Assembly (NCBI GenBank): GCA_964436635.1
Contig: CAYTDM010000006.1
Location: forward strand, 35,481-99,480
Length of the DNA stretch: 64,000 nt
Reading direction: 5' to 3'
Origin: DASRQK01 sp964436635
GTDB taxonomy: Bacteria > Bacteroidota > Bacteroidia > Sphingobacteriales > Sphingobacteriaceae
The notes beneath the pieces are model-generated. The model saw nothing but the letters and a program-made list of their open reading frames with translations, was not told where the DNA came from and made no database searches. Below are positions 9,522 to 18,093 of the stretch, piece by piece; within the stretch, counting starts at the first letter, position 1; every line of letters starts with the position of its first letter. A program made the position numbers and the translations under genes.

Positions 9522-10037
9522 TTATGCTTTTTGCCTCAATTCCTCGATCAATTTGTCGACTTTCTCCTCAGTAAGGTTTTCATAGAATGTGTATTCTGGA
9601 CCAATTTGTAACACCGGACCTCCACCACAAGCGGCTAAACATTCTACGCCTCTCCAACTAAACAATCCATCTGGAGTGACCTCTCCCTCCTGAATGCCTA
9701 ATTTTTCTGTTAGGTGTTTCATAATGCGCTCAGCACCTACTAAACAGCAAGGGCCTGTGCGACAAACCTCCAAGGCGTATTTACCTTGCGGGCGCAAAAA
9801 ATACATGGTGTAAAAAGTGGCTACCTCATACACTTCGATCGGTTGAATCTGAAGGTAGGCTGCTACTTTATCCATCGCGGGAACACTTAACCAACCATAC
9901 ACCGCTTGCACTTCGTGCAAAATCGGCAATAAAGCAGATTTTTGGCGTCCTTCTGGATACCTCGCCACGATTTCTGCGAACTTATTTAACAGCTCAGCTG
10001 AAAAATCGACTTCTTCGTTATACTTGACACTAAGCAT
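9522..10037 (-). CDS. nuoE: NADH-quinone oxidoreductase subunit E ([2Fe-2S])
   Basis: 171-residue thioredoxin-fold subunit that holds the N1a [2Fe-2S] cluster next to NuoF. The ligand cysteines are visible in CRTGPCCLVGA (around 93-103) and CLAACGGGPVLQ (around 134-145). An N-terminal helical domain (RYPEGRQKSALLPILHEVQ) precedes them. Its start codon overlaps the 3' end of nuoD by 8 bp, which suggests translational coupling; nuoF begins 4 bp after the stop. Confidence 0.96.
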   Translation of the reverse strand: MLSVKYNEEVDFSAELLNKFAEIVARYPEGRQKSALLPILHEVQAVYGWLSVPAMDKVAAYLQIQPIEVYEVATFYTMYFLRPQGKYALEVCRTGPCCLVGAERIMKHLTEKLGIQEGEVTPDGLFSWRGVECLAACGGGPVLQIGPEYTFYENLTEEKVDKLIEELRQKA

Positions 10038-11265
10038 CTAATTCTCCTGCTATAATGTTTAAACTACTCATATTAATAATCGCATCCGATAACAACATGC
10101 CTGCTGACATTGGGGCAAACATCTGATAATTAATGAAGGATGGTCTTCTAAAATGCAAGCGATATGGAGCACGTCCACCATCACTGATTAAATAAAAGCC
10201 TAATTCCCCATTCGCACCTTCCACCGAATGATATACTTCATTTTTTGGAGGATTGATCTCGCCCATCACGATTTTAAAGTGATAAATTAATGCCTCCATG
10301 TTGTTATATACTTGCTCTTTTGGAGGTAAATAGAAATCTGGTACATCAGCATGAAAAATGCCTTTTGGCTCATTTGCTATTTTCTCCATGGCTTGCTTGA
10401 TCAACTTCACGCTTTCCCACATCTCATTATTTCTCACCATGTAGCGATCATACACGTCTCCTCTTGTTCCCACAGCGACTTCAAAATCAAATTCATCGTA
10501 AGAACAATATGGTTCTACTGCACGCACGTCGTAATCCACCCCTGTTGAACGTAAGTTCGGCCCTGTCCAGCTGTAACTCATCGCCGTCTCCGGGCTTACA
10601 GCAGCGACTCCAGAAGTACGCTCTATAAAAATTCTATTTCTATCCAATAAGGTTTGGAATTCTGTTAAAATTGGAGGGAATTCAGTCAAAAATTGATTGA
10701 TTTTTGCGATCGCAACATCATTAAAATCCCTTTCAAAGCCACCGATTCTTCCTATATTAGTGGTCAGGCGCGCTCCGCAAATTTCTTCGAAAATCTCATA
10801 AATGAATTCACGCTTCACCATCATTGGGATAAAACCCGCGAAGGTTCCCGTGTCCACCCCCAAAATCCCATTACATATAATGTGGTCGGCAATACGCGCT
10901 AATTCCATTACTACGATGCGCATGTATTGTACGCGCTTTGGAATTTCAACACCCAATAACTTTTCCACCGTCATGTGATAGCCCATGTTATTGATCGGCG
11001 CCGAACAATAATTTAAGCGATCCGTTAAGGTAGTAAGTTGATAATATGCACGGTGTTCGGCTATTTTTTCAAATGCTCGGTGAATGTACCCAATCGTCGA
11101 CACACCGCTTACGATGCGCTCTCCATCCATTTGGACCACATTTTGGAACACACCATGCGTCGCTGGGTGGGTAGGCCCAATATTTACCGTCATCAACTCA
11201 TCCTGTGGGTCGTTATCTACAAACACAGGTTGATTCGGGGATATTTTACTAATGTTCTCCTTCAT
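10030..11265 (-). CDS. nuoD: NADH-quinone oxidoreductase subunit D
   Basis: 411-residue 49-kDa-type subunit, evolved from the [NiFe]-hydrogenase large subunit, which lines the quinone site with NuoB. The hallmark NIGPTHPATHGVFQ (around 27-40) holds the quinone-contacting His residues, and GARLTTNIGRIGG (around 144-156) and the C-terminal DAIINMSSLNIIAGELD are present. It is not fused to nuoC, unlike in enterobacteria. nuoC lies 10 bp upstream and nuoE overlaps the end by 8 bp. Confidence 0.97.
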   Translation of the reverse strand: MKENISKISPNQPVFVDNDPQDELMTVNIGPTHPATHGVFQNVVQMDGERIVSGVSTIGYIHRAFEKIAEHRAYYQLTTLTDRLNYCSAPINNMGYHMTVEKLLGVEIPKRVQYMRIVVMELARIADHIICNGILGVDTGTFAGFIPMMVKREFIYEIFEEICGARLTTNIGRIGGFERDFNDVAIAKINQFLTEFPPILTEFQTLLDRNRIFIERTSGVAAVSPETAMSYSWTGPNLRSTGVDYDVRAVEPYCSYDEFDFEVAVGTRGDVYDRYMVRNNEMWESVKLIKQAMEKIANEPKGIFHADVPDFYLPPKEQVYNNMEALIYHFKIVMGEINPPKNEVYHSVEGANGELGFYLISDGGRAPYRLHFRRPSFINYQMFAPMSAGMLLSDAIINMSSLNIIAGELDA

Positions 11266-11275
11266 TTTCGTTTTA

Positions 11276-11779
11276 TTACCTTCCGAAGAAATAATCTTTT
11301 TTATCCACGCGGTTCGGATCTTCCAATGGGAATTCTTTTCTCATTGGGAAAGCCTCCATATCGTCCACATTCAATATTCTTCTTAAATCCGGGTGGCCGG
11401 TAAAGCGAACCCCATAAAAGTCGTAGGTTTCCCTTTCCATCCAATTTGCTCCATCCCAAAGCGCTGTAGCACTCGCAATAGTCGGTTGTTTTCCGTCTAA
11501 AAACGATTTAACACGAATCCGTACACGGTTCGTCCAGCTATGCAAATGATAGACTACGCAAAATGGTCGATCCATTTCAGGATAATGCACCGCAGTAATA
11601 TCAGTCAAAAAACCAAAAGATAAAGCCGGGTCTTCTTTTAAAAAGCCTAATACGGTTAGAATATCTTCTGGTTTAACCTGAATGGTTAAAAGTCCGTGCG
11701 GTTCCCCTTCAATTTTAACTTGCTCCGCAAATTTAGATTGAAGACTTGCTACGATGGTTGTATTCTCAAGTTTATCCAT
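11276..11779 (-). CDS. nuoC: NADH-quinone oxidoreductase subunit C
   Basis: 167-residue 30-kDa-type subunit of the complex I peripheral arm. The family signature is ERETYDFYGVRFTGHPDLRR (around 116-135), followed by the basic and acidic tail FPLEDPNRVDKKDYFFGR. It is a separate gene, not a NuoCD fusion. Its start overlaps the end of nuoB by 8 bp, and nuoD follows after 10 bp, so the three are probably translationally coupled. Confidence 0.96.
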   Translation of the reverse strand: MDKLENTTIVASLQSKFAEQVKIEGEPHGLLTIQVKPEDILTVLGFLKEDPALSFGFLTDITAVHYPEMDRPFCVVYHLHSWTNRVRIRVKSFLDGKQPTIASATALWDGANWMERETYDFYGVRFTGHPDLRRILNVDDMEAFPMRKEFPLEDPNRVDKKDYFFGR

Positions 11780-12323
11780 TGAAATGAAATCCGTATTTTT
11801 CTAACAACGCTTGGTATTCTGGCGTTTGTCTTCTGTTTAATGATTCGTTCTTCACAATATCTTGCAGGCGCATCACCCCATCTAAAATCGCTTCAGGACG
11901 AGGAGGGCAGCCTGGAACATACACATCTACTGGTATAATTTCATCAATCCCTTGCAACACGGAATACGTATCAAAGATTCCTCCACTGGACGCACAAGCT
12001 CCCACAGCGATGACCCAACGAGGTTCTGCCATTTGGGAATAAACTTGTCGAACGACTGGAGCCATTTTCTTTGCGATCGTTCCCATGACCATCATCATGT
12101 CAGCTTGACGAGGAGAAAAACTATTTCTTTCCATGCCAAATCGACCTGCATCATAAGTTGCGGCCATCGTTGCCATAAATTCAATACCACAACAAGAAGT
12201 AGCAAAAGGCAAAGGCCACAACGAATTTGCGCGGGCTAAACCAATTACTTCATCCAACTTTGTGGCAAAAAAACCTGCTCCTTCTACACCTTGTGGCGCT
12301 GGAGCAATTGTGATTTCACTCAT
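11772..12323 (-). CDS. nuoB: NADH-quinone oxidoreductase subunit B (N2 cluster)
   Basis: 183-residue subunit holding the terminal [4Fe-4S] cluster N2, the direct electron donor to quinone. Ligands are visible as the tandem cysteines in ATSCCGIEFMA (around 42-52), the Cys in VGACASSGGIF and the Cys in VPGCPPRPEA. It overlaps nuoC by 8 bp at its 3' end. Upstream lies a 111-bp gap to nuoA containing a hairpin with a T-run and a promoter-like element, the only sizeable break in the visible operon. Confidence 0.97.
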   Translation of the reverse strand: MSEITIAPAPQGVEGAGFFATKLDEVIGLARANSLWPLPFATSCCGIEFMATMAATYDAGRFGMERNSFSPRQADMMMVMGTIAKKMAPVVRQVYSQMAEPRWVIAVGACASSGGIFDTYSVLQGIDEIIPVDVYVPGCPPRPEAILDGVMRLQDIVKNESLNRRQTPEYQALLEKYGFHFNG

Positions 12324-12346
12324 GATAGATCTATTTTCAACAAAAA

Positions 12347-12374
12347 ACTCATCCTTAACCTAATAAAGATGAGT
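12347..12374 (-). terminator. hairpin with T-run between nuoA and nuoB
   Basis: On the minus strand a 10-bp stem (plus-strand arms 12347-12356 and 12365-12374, one G-T wobble) closes an 8-base loop and is followed directly by six T. This has the form of an intrinsic terminator after nuoA. It could equally be a 5' leader hairpin of a nuoB transcript, because a TAAATTTG element (12383-12376) lies just upstream of it. Confidence 0.55.
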
Positions 12375-12375
12375 A

Positions 12376-12383
12376 CAAATTTA
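12376..12383 (-). promoter_or_regulatory. candidate -7 element for nuoB-N
   Basis: Minus-strand TAAATTTG matches the Bacteroidota -7 consensus TAnnTTTG exactly. No TTG is found 19-20 bp upstream, so the -33 part is poor. If used, transcription of nuoB to nuoN would start in the 111-bp gap after nuoA. Confidence 0.35.
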
Positions 12384-12434
12384 CAATATTCAAGCGCTTT
12401 ACGTCTTTAGTCTGTATATTTAGAATGATTCTAA

Positions 12435-12818
12435 TTACTCATCCCAGTTTAATGCTTTCTTCTTGATCACATAAATAAATCCAAGAAGCAAGATTCCCAT
12501 AAATACAAACATTTGAAGCAATCCTTCCATTCCAAATTCGCGGAAATTCACGGCCCAAGGGTACATAAACACGACTTCGATATCGAAAATCACAAATAAT
12601 ATTGCGACCAGGAAATATTTAATGGAAAAAGGTTGACGTGCATTTCCGATGACCTCTACTCCGGATTCAAAAGATCCTAACTTCGTTTCAGTTTTGACTT
12701 TTGGTCCGATAAAGTGCGTTAACACAATGGTTCCCACACCAAAGGCAATGGCCAATCCAATTTGAAACAAAATTGGAATATAGTCGATCGGCATGCTACT
12801 TGCTACTTCTTCTGTCAT
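12435..12818 (-). CDS. nuoA: NADH-quinone oxidoreductase subunit A
   Basis: 127-residue three-helix membrane subunit of complex I. Family motifs are KLGSFESGVEVIGNARQPF (around 61-79) with the loop that closes over the quinone channel, and VAILFVIFDIEVVFMYPWA (around 86-104) with the conserved acidic residues. It is the first gene of the nuo cluster, with a near-perfect phylum-type promoter 22 bp upstream of the ATG. A hairpin with a T-run separates it from nuoB. Confidence 0.97.
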   Translation of the reverse strand: MTEEVASSMPIDYIPILFQIGLAIAFGVGTIVLTHFIGPKVKTETKLGSFESGVEVIGNARQPFSIKYFLVAILFVIFDIEVVFMYPWAVNFREFGMEGLLQMFVFMGILLLGFIYVIKKKALNWDE

Positions 12819-12840
12819 CTCTTATTGATTTTAATTATTA

Positions 12841-12870
12841 CAAATCTAAGGATTTTGGGAAATAAAACAA
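12841..12870 (-). promoter_or_regulatory. Bacteroidota-type promoter of nuoA
   Basis: On the minus strand TTG (12870-12868) is followed after exactly 19 bp by TAGATTTG (12848-12841), a full match to the TTG-N19-TAnnTTTG promoter of this phylum. It lies 22 bp upstream of the nuoA ATG and just after the terminator of the preceding TPR gene. Confidence 0.8.
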
Positions 12871-12887
12871 CATTTTATACAAAAAGA

Positions 12888-12917
12888 AAAGGTGGCAACT
12901 GAAAAGTTACCACCTTT
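12888..12917 (-). terminator. intrinsic terminator after TPR gene
   Basis: Stem of 13 bp (arms 12888-12900 and 12905-12917, one G-T wobble on the minus strand) with a 4-base loop. On the minus strand it is followed by TCTTTTTG. It lies 46 bp after the TPR gene stop and ends the Ton-cluster transcript before the nuoA promoter. Confidence 0.85.
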
Positions 12918-12963
12918 AACTCTATAATTTTGAACCCGTTTTAAAAGATTCTACTTGTTTCGA

Positions 12964-14691
12964 TTAACGACTTGAAGCATTGTAAGCGATCACTTGCTCG
13001 ATGTATGCTAATACTTGTTGTGCATATTCGTTTGCAGGATCTAACTTCATGGTTTCAGTCAATAACTCTTTGGCCTTTTCAAAGTTCTCAACTTGAACAA
13101 ATTGATACGCCATCGTGTTATAAATCTCGATTAAAGCAGCTTTGTTTTTCTCTATTTCTTCAGGACCTTTGCTTTTTACAATTTCAATGTATTTTTCGTA
13201 ATGAGCTGTAGCGTATCCTTTAAAGTTATCCGCTTCCTCTTTTAAAGACAAGTTACGAGCACGGTATAAGTAAGGATCTAACAAATCTGGTGCTTTTTCA
13301 ATCACATACTCAAATGCTTTGTCCGCTTTTTCTAAAAGTACTAAGTCTTTTGGCTCGCCTTTGTTTACGTTATTTGCGTTCGCAAAGTAAGACGCTAATC
13401 CAAAATAATACGTATCAGTTACTTGGTTTCTTGAACCTTCAGTACCAGAAGAAATTTCAAATACTTTCGCAGATTCCAAGAATTTATTTGCCGCTAAAAA
13501 TTCACGACCGGTAACGTTCAAATCGTCCGCACTGGTAGAATCCACTTCTACTGCTTTACGAATGTTTGCAATACCGCTATCGAATGCAGCAGTATTTGTG
13601 GTAGCCGTAGTGGTTGAGTTTTTCAGTTTAGCTAAACCTAAGTACAAGTAATCCCTAGAAATTACACGCTCAGCTTCCATGCGAGACATCATTTTTGTCA
13701 ATGCATCTTCAGCTTGTTGGTAGTCTTTCTTGTGGTATGAAGCGTGCCCTAAATAACGTAAGATTTTTGGATTGATATCTTCATACTGAGACAATTCTTG
13801 TGCTTGCTTCATTAACTCATCGTAATCACGAGCAAATACTAAGAAGTCAGCATAACGAATTCTAGATTCTACTGAATAATCAGTTAAATCCATGTATTGT
13901 TTGTAATACTTCACAGCGGTTTCATTGCGCTCACGATATACAGTGGTATCGGTAGCGAAAAAAGCCCAAGCATTATATGTTTCTGCTAATTCGCGGTATG
14001 TTGGTGCATAATTAGGTTTCTTAGCAATAATCGCCTCGAAATCTGTAATCGCTTCATTCCAAGCTCTTGATCCACGGATAATCACCGCCATTTGAACTTC
14101 AGCACGTGTTAAATTCGGATTTAAAGCAATCGCATCGCGGTAGCTTGAGTAAGCAGGGCTACGTTGATCTGTTCCAAAATAAGCATCTCCTAATGCTAAG
14201 TGAATCAAAGGATCTGGTTTTTTACCCGCACGTTGTAATGATTGAGTTAAATACTGCATTGCACGACCATAATCAGGCTCAGGTGCATCCACATAAGCAC
14301 GACCGATTTGGTACAACTCTACGTAATCTTTCTTTTTTACTTTAGCTGCAACATCTGTAAAATATTTTTCAGCTGCTGATTGGTTTCCAGAAAATAATTC
14401 TACGATCCCCAAACCAACGGCATTTAATTGATTTTTTGCATCCGCTACCTGGCCTTTTTCAAAAACCATTTTTGCAGAGTCCAAATAATCATTTTTCAGG
14501 TAAATCTGACCAAGATAGAAATAGTTTTCTCCCTTCTTGGGCTGCTTCTGAATCAAATTTTCAAGTATACCTTTCGCTCTGGAATACTGCTCCTCGTCAA
14601 TAGCCTTTCTTGCATCATCTAGACTTTGTGCTTTTAAGCCAGTCAACATGAAAACAATGGAAGCTCCCAGCAAAATTGCTTTTTTCATCAT
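12964..14691 (-). CDS. secreted tetratricopeptide-repeat protein of the Ton cluster
   Basis: 575 residues with a Sec signal peptide (MMKKAILLGASIVFMLTGLKAQ, cleavage after AQ around residue 22). The rest consists of helical tetratricopeptide-like repeats, for example GENYFYLGQIYLKNDYLDSA (around 53-72) and PNYAPTYRELAETYNAWAFF (around 226-245). No enzymatic motif is seen, so a periplasmic protein-binding scaffold is the reasonable inference. It is the last gene of the exbB-exbD-exbD-tonB-PstS-like run on the minus strand and is followed by a strong terminator. Its function in the Ton system is unknown to me. Confidence 0.85.
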   Translation of the reverse strand: MMKKAILLGASIVFMLTGLKAQSLDDARKAIDEEQYSRAKGILENLIQKQPKKGENYFYLGQIYLKNDYLDSAKMVFEKGQVADAKNQLNAVGLGIVELFSGNQSAAEKYFTDVAAKVKKKDYVELYQIGRAYVDAPEPDYGRAMQYLTQSLQRAGKKPDPLIHLALGDAYFGTDQRSPAYSSYRDAIALNPNLTRAEVQMAVIIRGSRAWNEAITDFEAIIAKKPNYAPTYRELAETYNAWAFFATDTTVYRERNETAVKYYKQYMDLTDYSVESRIRYADFLVFARDYDELMKQAQELSQYEDINPKILRYLGHASYHKKDYQQAEDALTKMMSRMEAERVISRDYLYLGLAKLKNSTTTATTNTAAFDSGIANIRKAVEVDSTSADDLNVTGREFLAANKFLESAKVFEISSGTEGSRNQVTDTYYFGLASYFANANNVNKGEPKDLVLLEKADKAFEYVIEKAPDLLDPYLYRARNLSLKEEADNFKGYATAHYEKYIEIVKSKGPEEIEKNKAALIEIYNTMAYQFVQVENFEKAKELLTETMKLDPANEYAQQVLAYIEQVIAYNASSR

Positions 14692-14756
14692 TTCAAATTA
14701 ATTTATTGTTTCAACTATTTACTATATTTCTATCTTAATCGAATGCCCACACCAAA

Positions 14757-15668
14757 TTAAAATTTCTTACGAATAATAATTTGCCTTGGAGACAAACTAT
14801 CTGGCATTAGGCCAGACTTTAAAACAATGCGTTGGCCGCGTTCGCCATATAGAAATGCTGCAAAACCCATGCCCAAACCATATCTTGGTTCAGCATTTAA
14901 CAGGTAAACAGGTCTTTCTAACGCATAAAGATCTAACGCCAAGTTACTCTGGGAAGGCAGATAAAAGTCATCATCGCCTAAATTCCCTGGTAAATTTTTC
15001 AGCAACATGGTGCGTATCGTAGGCAAATATTTCCTACTTGCTGAATCCGGCTTTAACATCCAGTTTAATCCTATCACACCGACTGTTCCTGGATGGTCAT
15101 GCACATAGGCGATGACCTCACTATGCGAAGACAAAGCAAATACTTTATCTTCAGGAAATTGATCTATGCCAGCCAACTCCTTCAAATAACGTACTGTACC
15201 GGAATTTGGATTGTCAAAGATCAACGTTCTACCGTTTCCTTCTCCCCTTAGTGTACTCAACACTTCCTCTAAAGTTATGGTAGAATCTCCTTTTGATGCG
15301 TTCGTTACAAAGGTAACGGCATCGGTGGCAAACTGAGATATTCTCGGTTTAAACCCTCTTTTTTCAAAGAACTTAAGTTCTTCTGGACGAAGCAATCTTG
15401 TTAAAATCGCTACCTCAGCTGAGTCATTAATTAAATCATTAACAACTCCATTTTCTGGCTTTATCACCAATTCAATCTCTGCATTTTTATAAGAATGCAG
15501 AAATACTTCCACTTGTTCTTTTACGATTGGTTCAAGGCTTTCATCCACCAAGACTTTTATCTTCCCTGTCAATATGGACTGTTTTTCCTTAGTGGGAGCG
15601 TCCTGACAGCTTGATAAACAAAGCAATCCGGCAATAACCAAAGGCAATAATAAAAAAAATTTTCTCAT
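14757..15668 (-). CDS. PstS-like periplasmic substrate-binding lipoprotein
   Basis: 303 residues. The start is set at ATG 15668 (MRKFFLLLPLVIAGLLCLSSC), which gives a proper lipoprotein signal with the lipobox LSSC; a longer frame to 15716 would overlap the upstream gene and bury the signal. The mature part reads as a type II periplasmic binding protein of the phosphate/PBP superfamily (KIKVLVDESLEPIVKEQVEV; LIFDNPNSGTVRYLKELAG; VGVIGLNWM). No pstCAB permease is nearby; it lies between the Ton genes and the TPR gene, so a scaffold or sensor role is possible. The ligand is not deducible. Confidence 0.8.
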   Translation of the reverse strand: MRKFFLLLPLVIAGLLCLSSCQDAPTKEKQSILTGKIKVLVDESLEPIVKEQVEVFLHSYKNAEIELVIKPENGVVNDLINDSAEVAILTRLLRPEELKFFEKRGFKPRISQFATDAVTFVTNASKGDSTITLEEVLSTLRGEGNGRTLIFDNPNSGTVRYLKELAGIDQFPEDKVFALSSHSEVIAYVHDHPGTVGVIGLNWMLKPDSASRKYLPTIRTMLLKNLPGNLGDDDFYLPSQSNLALDLYALERPVYLLNAEPRYGLGMGFAAFLYGERGQRIVLKSGLMPDSLSPRQIIIRKKF

Positions 15669-15700
15669 GATAGAAAAATCATTCGCTTTTATTTTAAACT

Positions 15701-15931
15701 TTATCGGTTCTGCCAAAGTCGAACAAAACGGAAAAACGAATAAACGATTAATAATGCGCCGAACATCACTCGATACGTATTATCAATTTCTAACGGAATA
15801 TCTTCCCAAAAAATGATCAGTACGCCTAACACGAAATAGAAGGCGAACATGAATAGCCCTAAAATGGACAGAAATCGTCGGGTGGACGATTTCTGTCTAT
15901 TTGAAAATGACATTTTCTCTTTTGAATCCAT
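15701..15931 (-). CDS. small two-helix membrane protein
   Basis: 76 residues with a basic, hydrophilic N-terminus (SFSNRQKSSTRRF) and two hydrophobic segments, FLSILGLFMFAFYFVLGVLI (around 20-39) and YRVMFGALLIVYSFFRFV (around 53-70). It sits 4 bp after tonB and before the PstS-like lipoprotein, so it is cotranscribed with the Ton genes. I do not recognise a named family; its constant tight spacing supports it being a real gene. Confidence 0.75.
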   Translation of the reverse strand: MDSKEKMSFSNRQKSSTRRFLSILGLFMFAFYFVLGVLIIFWEDIPLEIDNTYRVMFGALLIVYSFFRFVRLWQNR

Positions 15932-15935
15932 TCGA

Positions 15936-16775
15936 TTATGATTGGGTATTCAAACGAAGCGGTAATGTGTATTGTACTCTTACCGGACGACCGTTCTGAA
16001 CACCTGGTTGCCATTTTTTCGCTGTTCTTAATAAGCGAACTAATTCTTCACCAGTTCCAAATTTCAAATCCCTACGGATTACTAAATCTGTCAAAGATCC
16101 GTCTTTCTCAATAACGAAAGACACTTCAATTAATCCAACTACCCCAGCGTCAATCGCTGCTTGTGGGTAATTATAGTTTTTACCAATCCAAGCACGGAAT
16201 GCATCAATGCTACCTTCAGCTGGTTTTGGTGGAATCTCAACTGCTTGGAAATCCAACACCCCGTCAGAAGGGGCTTCAGTAACTTCCGCATCTAATTTAC
16301 CTTCCCCTACAGGAAGATCGATACGTAATGCAGCATTTGGATCCCCTGCAATCGTTTTAGATCCTGGATCTGCTAATTTTAACATTTCCACGGTTGGTGG
16401 CTCTTCGTCTTGTACCAATTCAGCCGGTACAACCGCCATCTCTGGCATACGAACTTGATCCGTTCTTGGTGGAGGTGGCTCAACTGGAGGAGGAACTTGT
16501 TCCTCTTCTTCATCTACCGGAGGAGGTTCAGTCAGCGTAACTTCATGTTCAACGAAGAGCTCCTCAACTTCCTCTTTGGTATCCAATCCTAACCATTTAG
16601 GAATACTTGGAGCTACCAACAAAAGGAGGAATGCTGCTGTAGCAACTACCAACCCAGTGTTGGTCGCTTTAGGAGCAAGTTTACGAAGTACGTATGCACC
16701 GTATTGTTTATTACGGCCTTCGAAAACAACCTCCATCCACTCCTTCTTAAAAATATCTAATTTCGGTCCTATCAT
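15936..16775 (-). CDS. tonB: energy transducer TonB
   Basis: 279-residue TonB-family protein that links the ExbB/ExbD proton channel to outer-membrane receptors. Domain order: short cytoplasmic N-terminus (FKKEWMEVVFEGRNKQYGAY), one transmembrane helix (around 39-57), an acidic then proline-rich periplasmic spanner (VDEEEEQVPPPVEPPPPRTD, around 87-106), and a C-terminal TonB domain (GLIEVSFVIEKDGSLTDLVI; GTGEELVRLLRTAKKWQPG). It follows the second exbD by 30 bp. ATG start. Confidence 0.92.
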   Translation of the reverse strand: MIGPKLDIFKKEWMEVVFEGRNKQYGAYVLRKLAPKATNTGLVVATAAFLLLLVAPSIPKWLGLDTKEEVEELFVEHEVTLTEPPPVDEEEEQVPPPVEPPPPRTDQVRMPEMAVVPAELVQDEEPPTVEMLKLADPGSKTIAGDPNAALRIDLPVGEGKLDAEVTEAPSDGVLDFQAVEIPPKPAEGSIDAFRAWIGKNYNYPQAAIDAGVVGLIEVSFVIEKDGSLTDLVIRRDLKFGTGEELVRLLRTAKKWQPGVQNGRPVRVQYTLPLRLNTQS

Positions 16776-16805
16776 TGTTTTTAATTTTTATGTTGGAGCC
16801 CCTAT

Positions 16806-17354
16806 TTAATTACTTAATAAGTTATGTTCTCTCAAGAACGCATTTTCGATCTCCAAGATGGTACCCAAAGAATACTTTTGAGCGTCTACAATCTTTAATT
16901 CATCCAAGATGTCTACCAAGTTTTTGTGGGTAGCATCATCACTTGGACGAACCACTAAGATTAAGTCTTCGCCAGTTCTTTGTGGAACTTCCACTAACTT
17001 GCGCATCAAAACTTTACGTATCCCTTCTGCTCCATAATCCACAGTTTCTGGTCCTTCAATCGGATTATCAAATAAACCAGAGTACCATACAATTTTGTTA
17101 TTACCAGCCAATAGGATGGTAGTCGTACGGTCATCAGCTACTTCTAGCCTATCCTCTAAATTTTCTTCGTTTTTGTCCGGAACCGTTACGTCCATGGCAT
17201 TTGGCTTATTCAAAGAGGTGGTTAACATAAAGAAAGTAATTAATAAGAACGCTAAGTCAACCATTGCGGTTAAGTCTACGCGACCTCCTTGTTTTTTACT
17301 TCTAACTTTACCGCCCTTTTTGCCTCCGCCACTATCCTGATTTAATTCAGCCAT
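16806..17354 (-). CDS. exbD: biopolymer transport protein ExbD (second copy)
   Basis: 182 residues. A basic N-terminus (GGGKKGGKVRSKKQGGRV) precedes VDLTAMVDLAFLLITFFMLT, the ExbD/TolR transmembrane helix with its proton-carrying aspartate (around 26-45), then a periplasmic domain. ExbD forms the proton-driven channel with ExbB. It differs in sequence from the neighbouring ExbD, so the two are not recent duplicates. Gaps are 40 bp to the first exbD and 30 bp to tonB. Confidence 0.9.
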   Translation of the reverse strand: MAELNQDSGGGKKGGKVRSKKQGGRVDLTAMVDLAFLLITFFMLTTSLNKPNAMDVTVPDKNEENLEDRLEVADDRTTTILLAGNNKIVWYSGLFDNPIEGPETVDYGAEGIRKVLMRKLVEVPQRTGEDLILVVRPSDDATHKNLVDILDELKIVDAQKYSLGTILEIENAFLREHNLLSN

Positions 17355-17394
17355 ATTTTATGCTTTTATAATTAACATATAATTATCTCGTTCC

Positions 17395-18045
17395 TTATTC
17401 CTGCTCTTCGCCAGAAACACCTTCGACTCCAGCTTTAAGTTTGGTAATCAAACTAAAACGATTCAAGTTCTGAGCTTGCAAGATATTAATCACTTTCTTA
17501 ATATCTGGATACTTTTCATTTGCATCCCCTTTAATCGAAACGCGCATTTGCTCGTTATATAAAGCTGCAGTTGCAGTACGTGCTGAGTGAATCCAATGGT
17601 ACATTTCGTTCGATAAGTTCGTGGTGGTATCGTTCGGAATACCTGGCTGTAAACCTGGTTTAGACCGTTGCTCCATGTCCATCGCGATTAACTGCTTTAA
17701 GTTACCCATTGGAACGCCGAACTCTTCCATCAAAGAAAATCTTACTTTTTCTTCTTGAGAGAACGTGATATTATATTTTTCGCCCATCGTCTCCAACATT
17801 TTGGTGCGGATCTGAGGACCTTTTACTCCAAAAAACAATTTACCACCATCCCCTACAGTAACCATTCCCAGTTTATCATCAGGAATTTTAACTTGCGTTA
17901 CTGAAGCAGGAGTATCTACTGCCAAAGCTTCTGGTTGACGAGCCGTAGCGGTCAAAACGAAGAAGGTTAGTAGAAGGAATGACACGTCGCACATGGCCGT
18001 CATGTCAATCGTGGTACTTGCTCTTTTTACTTTTGCCTTAGCCAT
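17395..18045 (-). CDS. exbD: biopolymer transport protein ExbD (first copy)
   Basis: 216 residues with the ExbD/TolR pattern TTIDMTAMCDVSFLLLTFFV (around 11-30), including the membrane aspartate, followed by a periplasmic domain longer than in the second copy. The C-terminal part VSIKGDANEKYPDIKKVINI resembles the usual ExbD fold. It lies downstream of exbB across a 98-bp gap holding an 11-bp perfect hairpin. Two ExbDs beside one ExbB are common in this phylum. Confidence 0.9.
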   Translation of the reverse strand: MAKAKVKRASTTIDMTAMCDVSFLLLTFFVLTATARQPEALAVDTPASVTQVKIPDDKLGMVTVGDGGKLFFGVKGPQIRTKMLETMGEKYNITFSQEEKVRFSLMEEFGVPMGNLKQLIAMDMEQRSKPGLQPGIPNDTTTNLSNEMYHWIHSARTATAALYNEQMRVSIKGDANEKYPDIKKVINILQAQNLNRFSLITKLKAGVEGVSGEEQE

Positions 18046-18093
18046 AACTACACTATTTTAAAGATTTTTAAATTCAATCCACTAATAAGATGC

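Noticed and set aside
11038..11403. 121-residue plus-strand ORF across the nuoC/nuoD junction
   Set aside because: Antisense to two firmly identified complex I genes, with no start context or domain.
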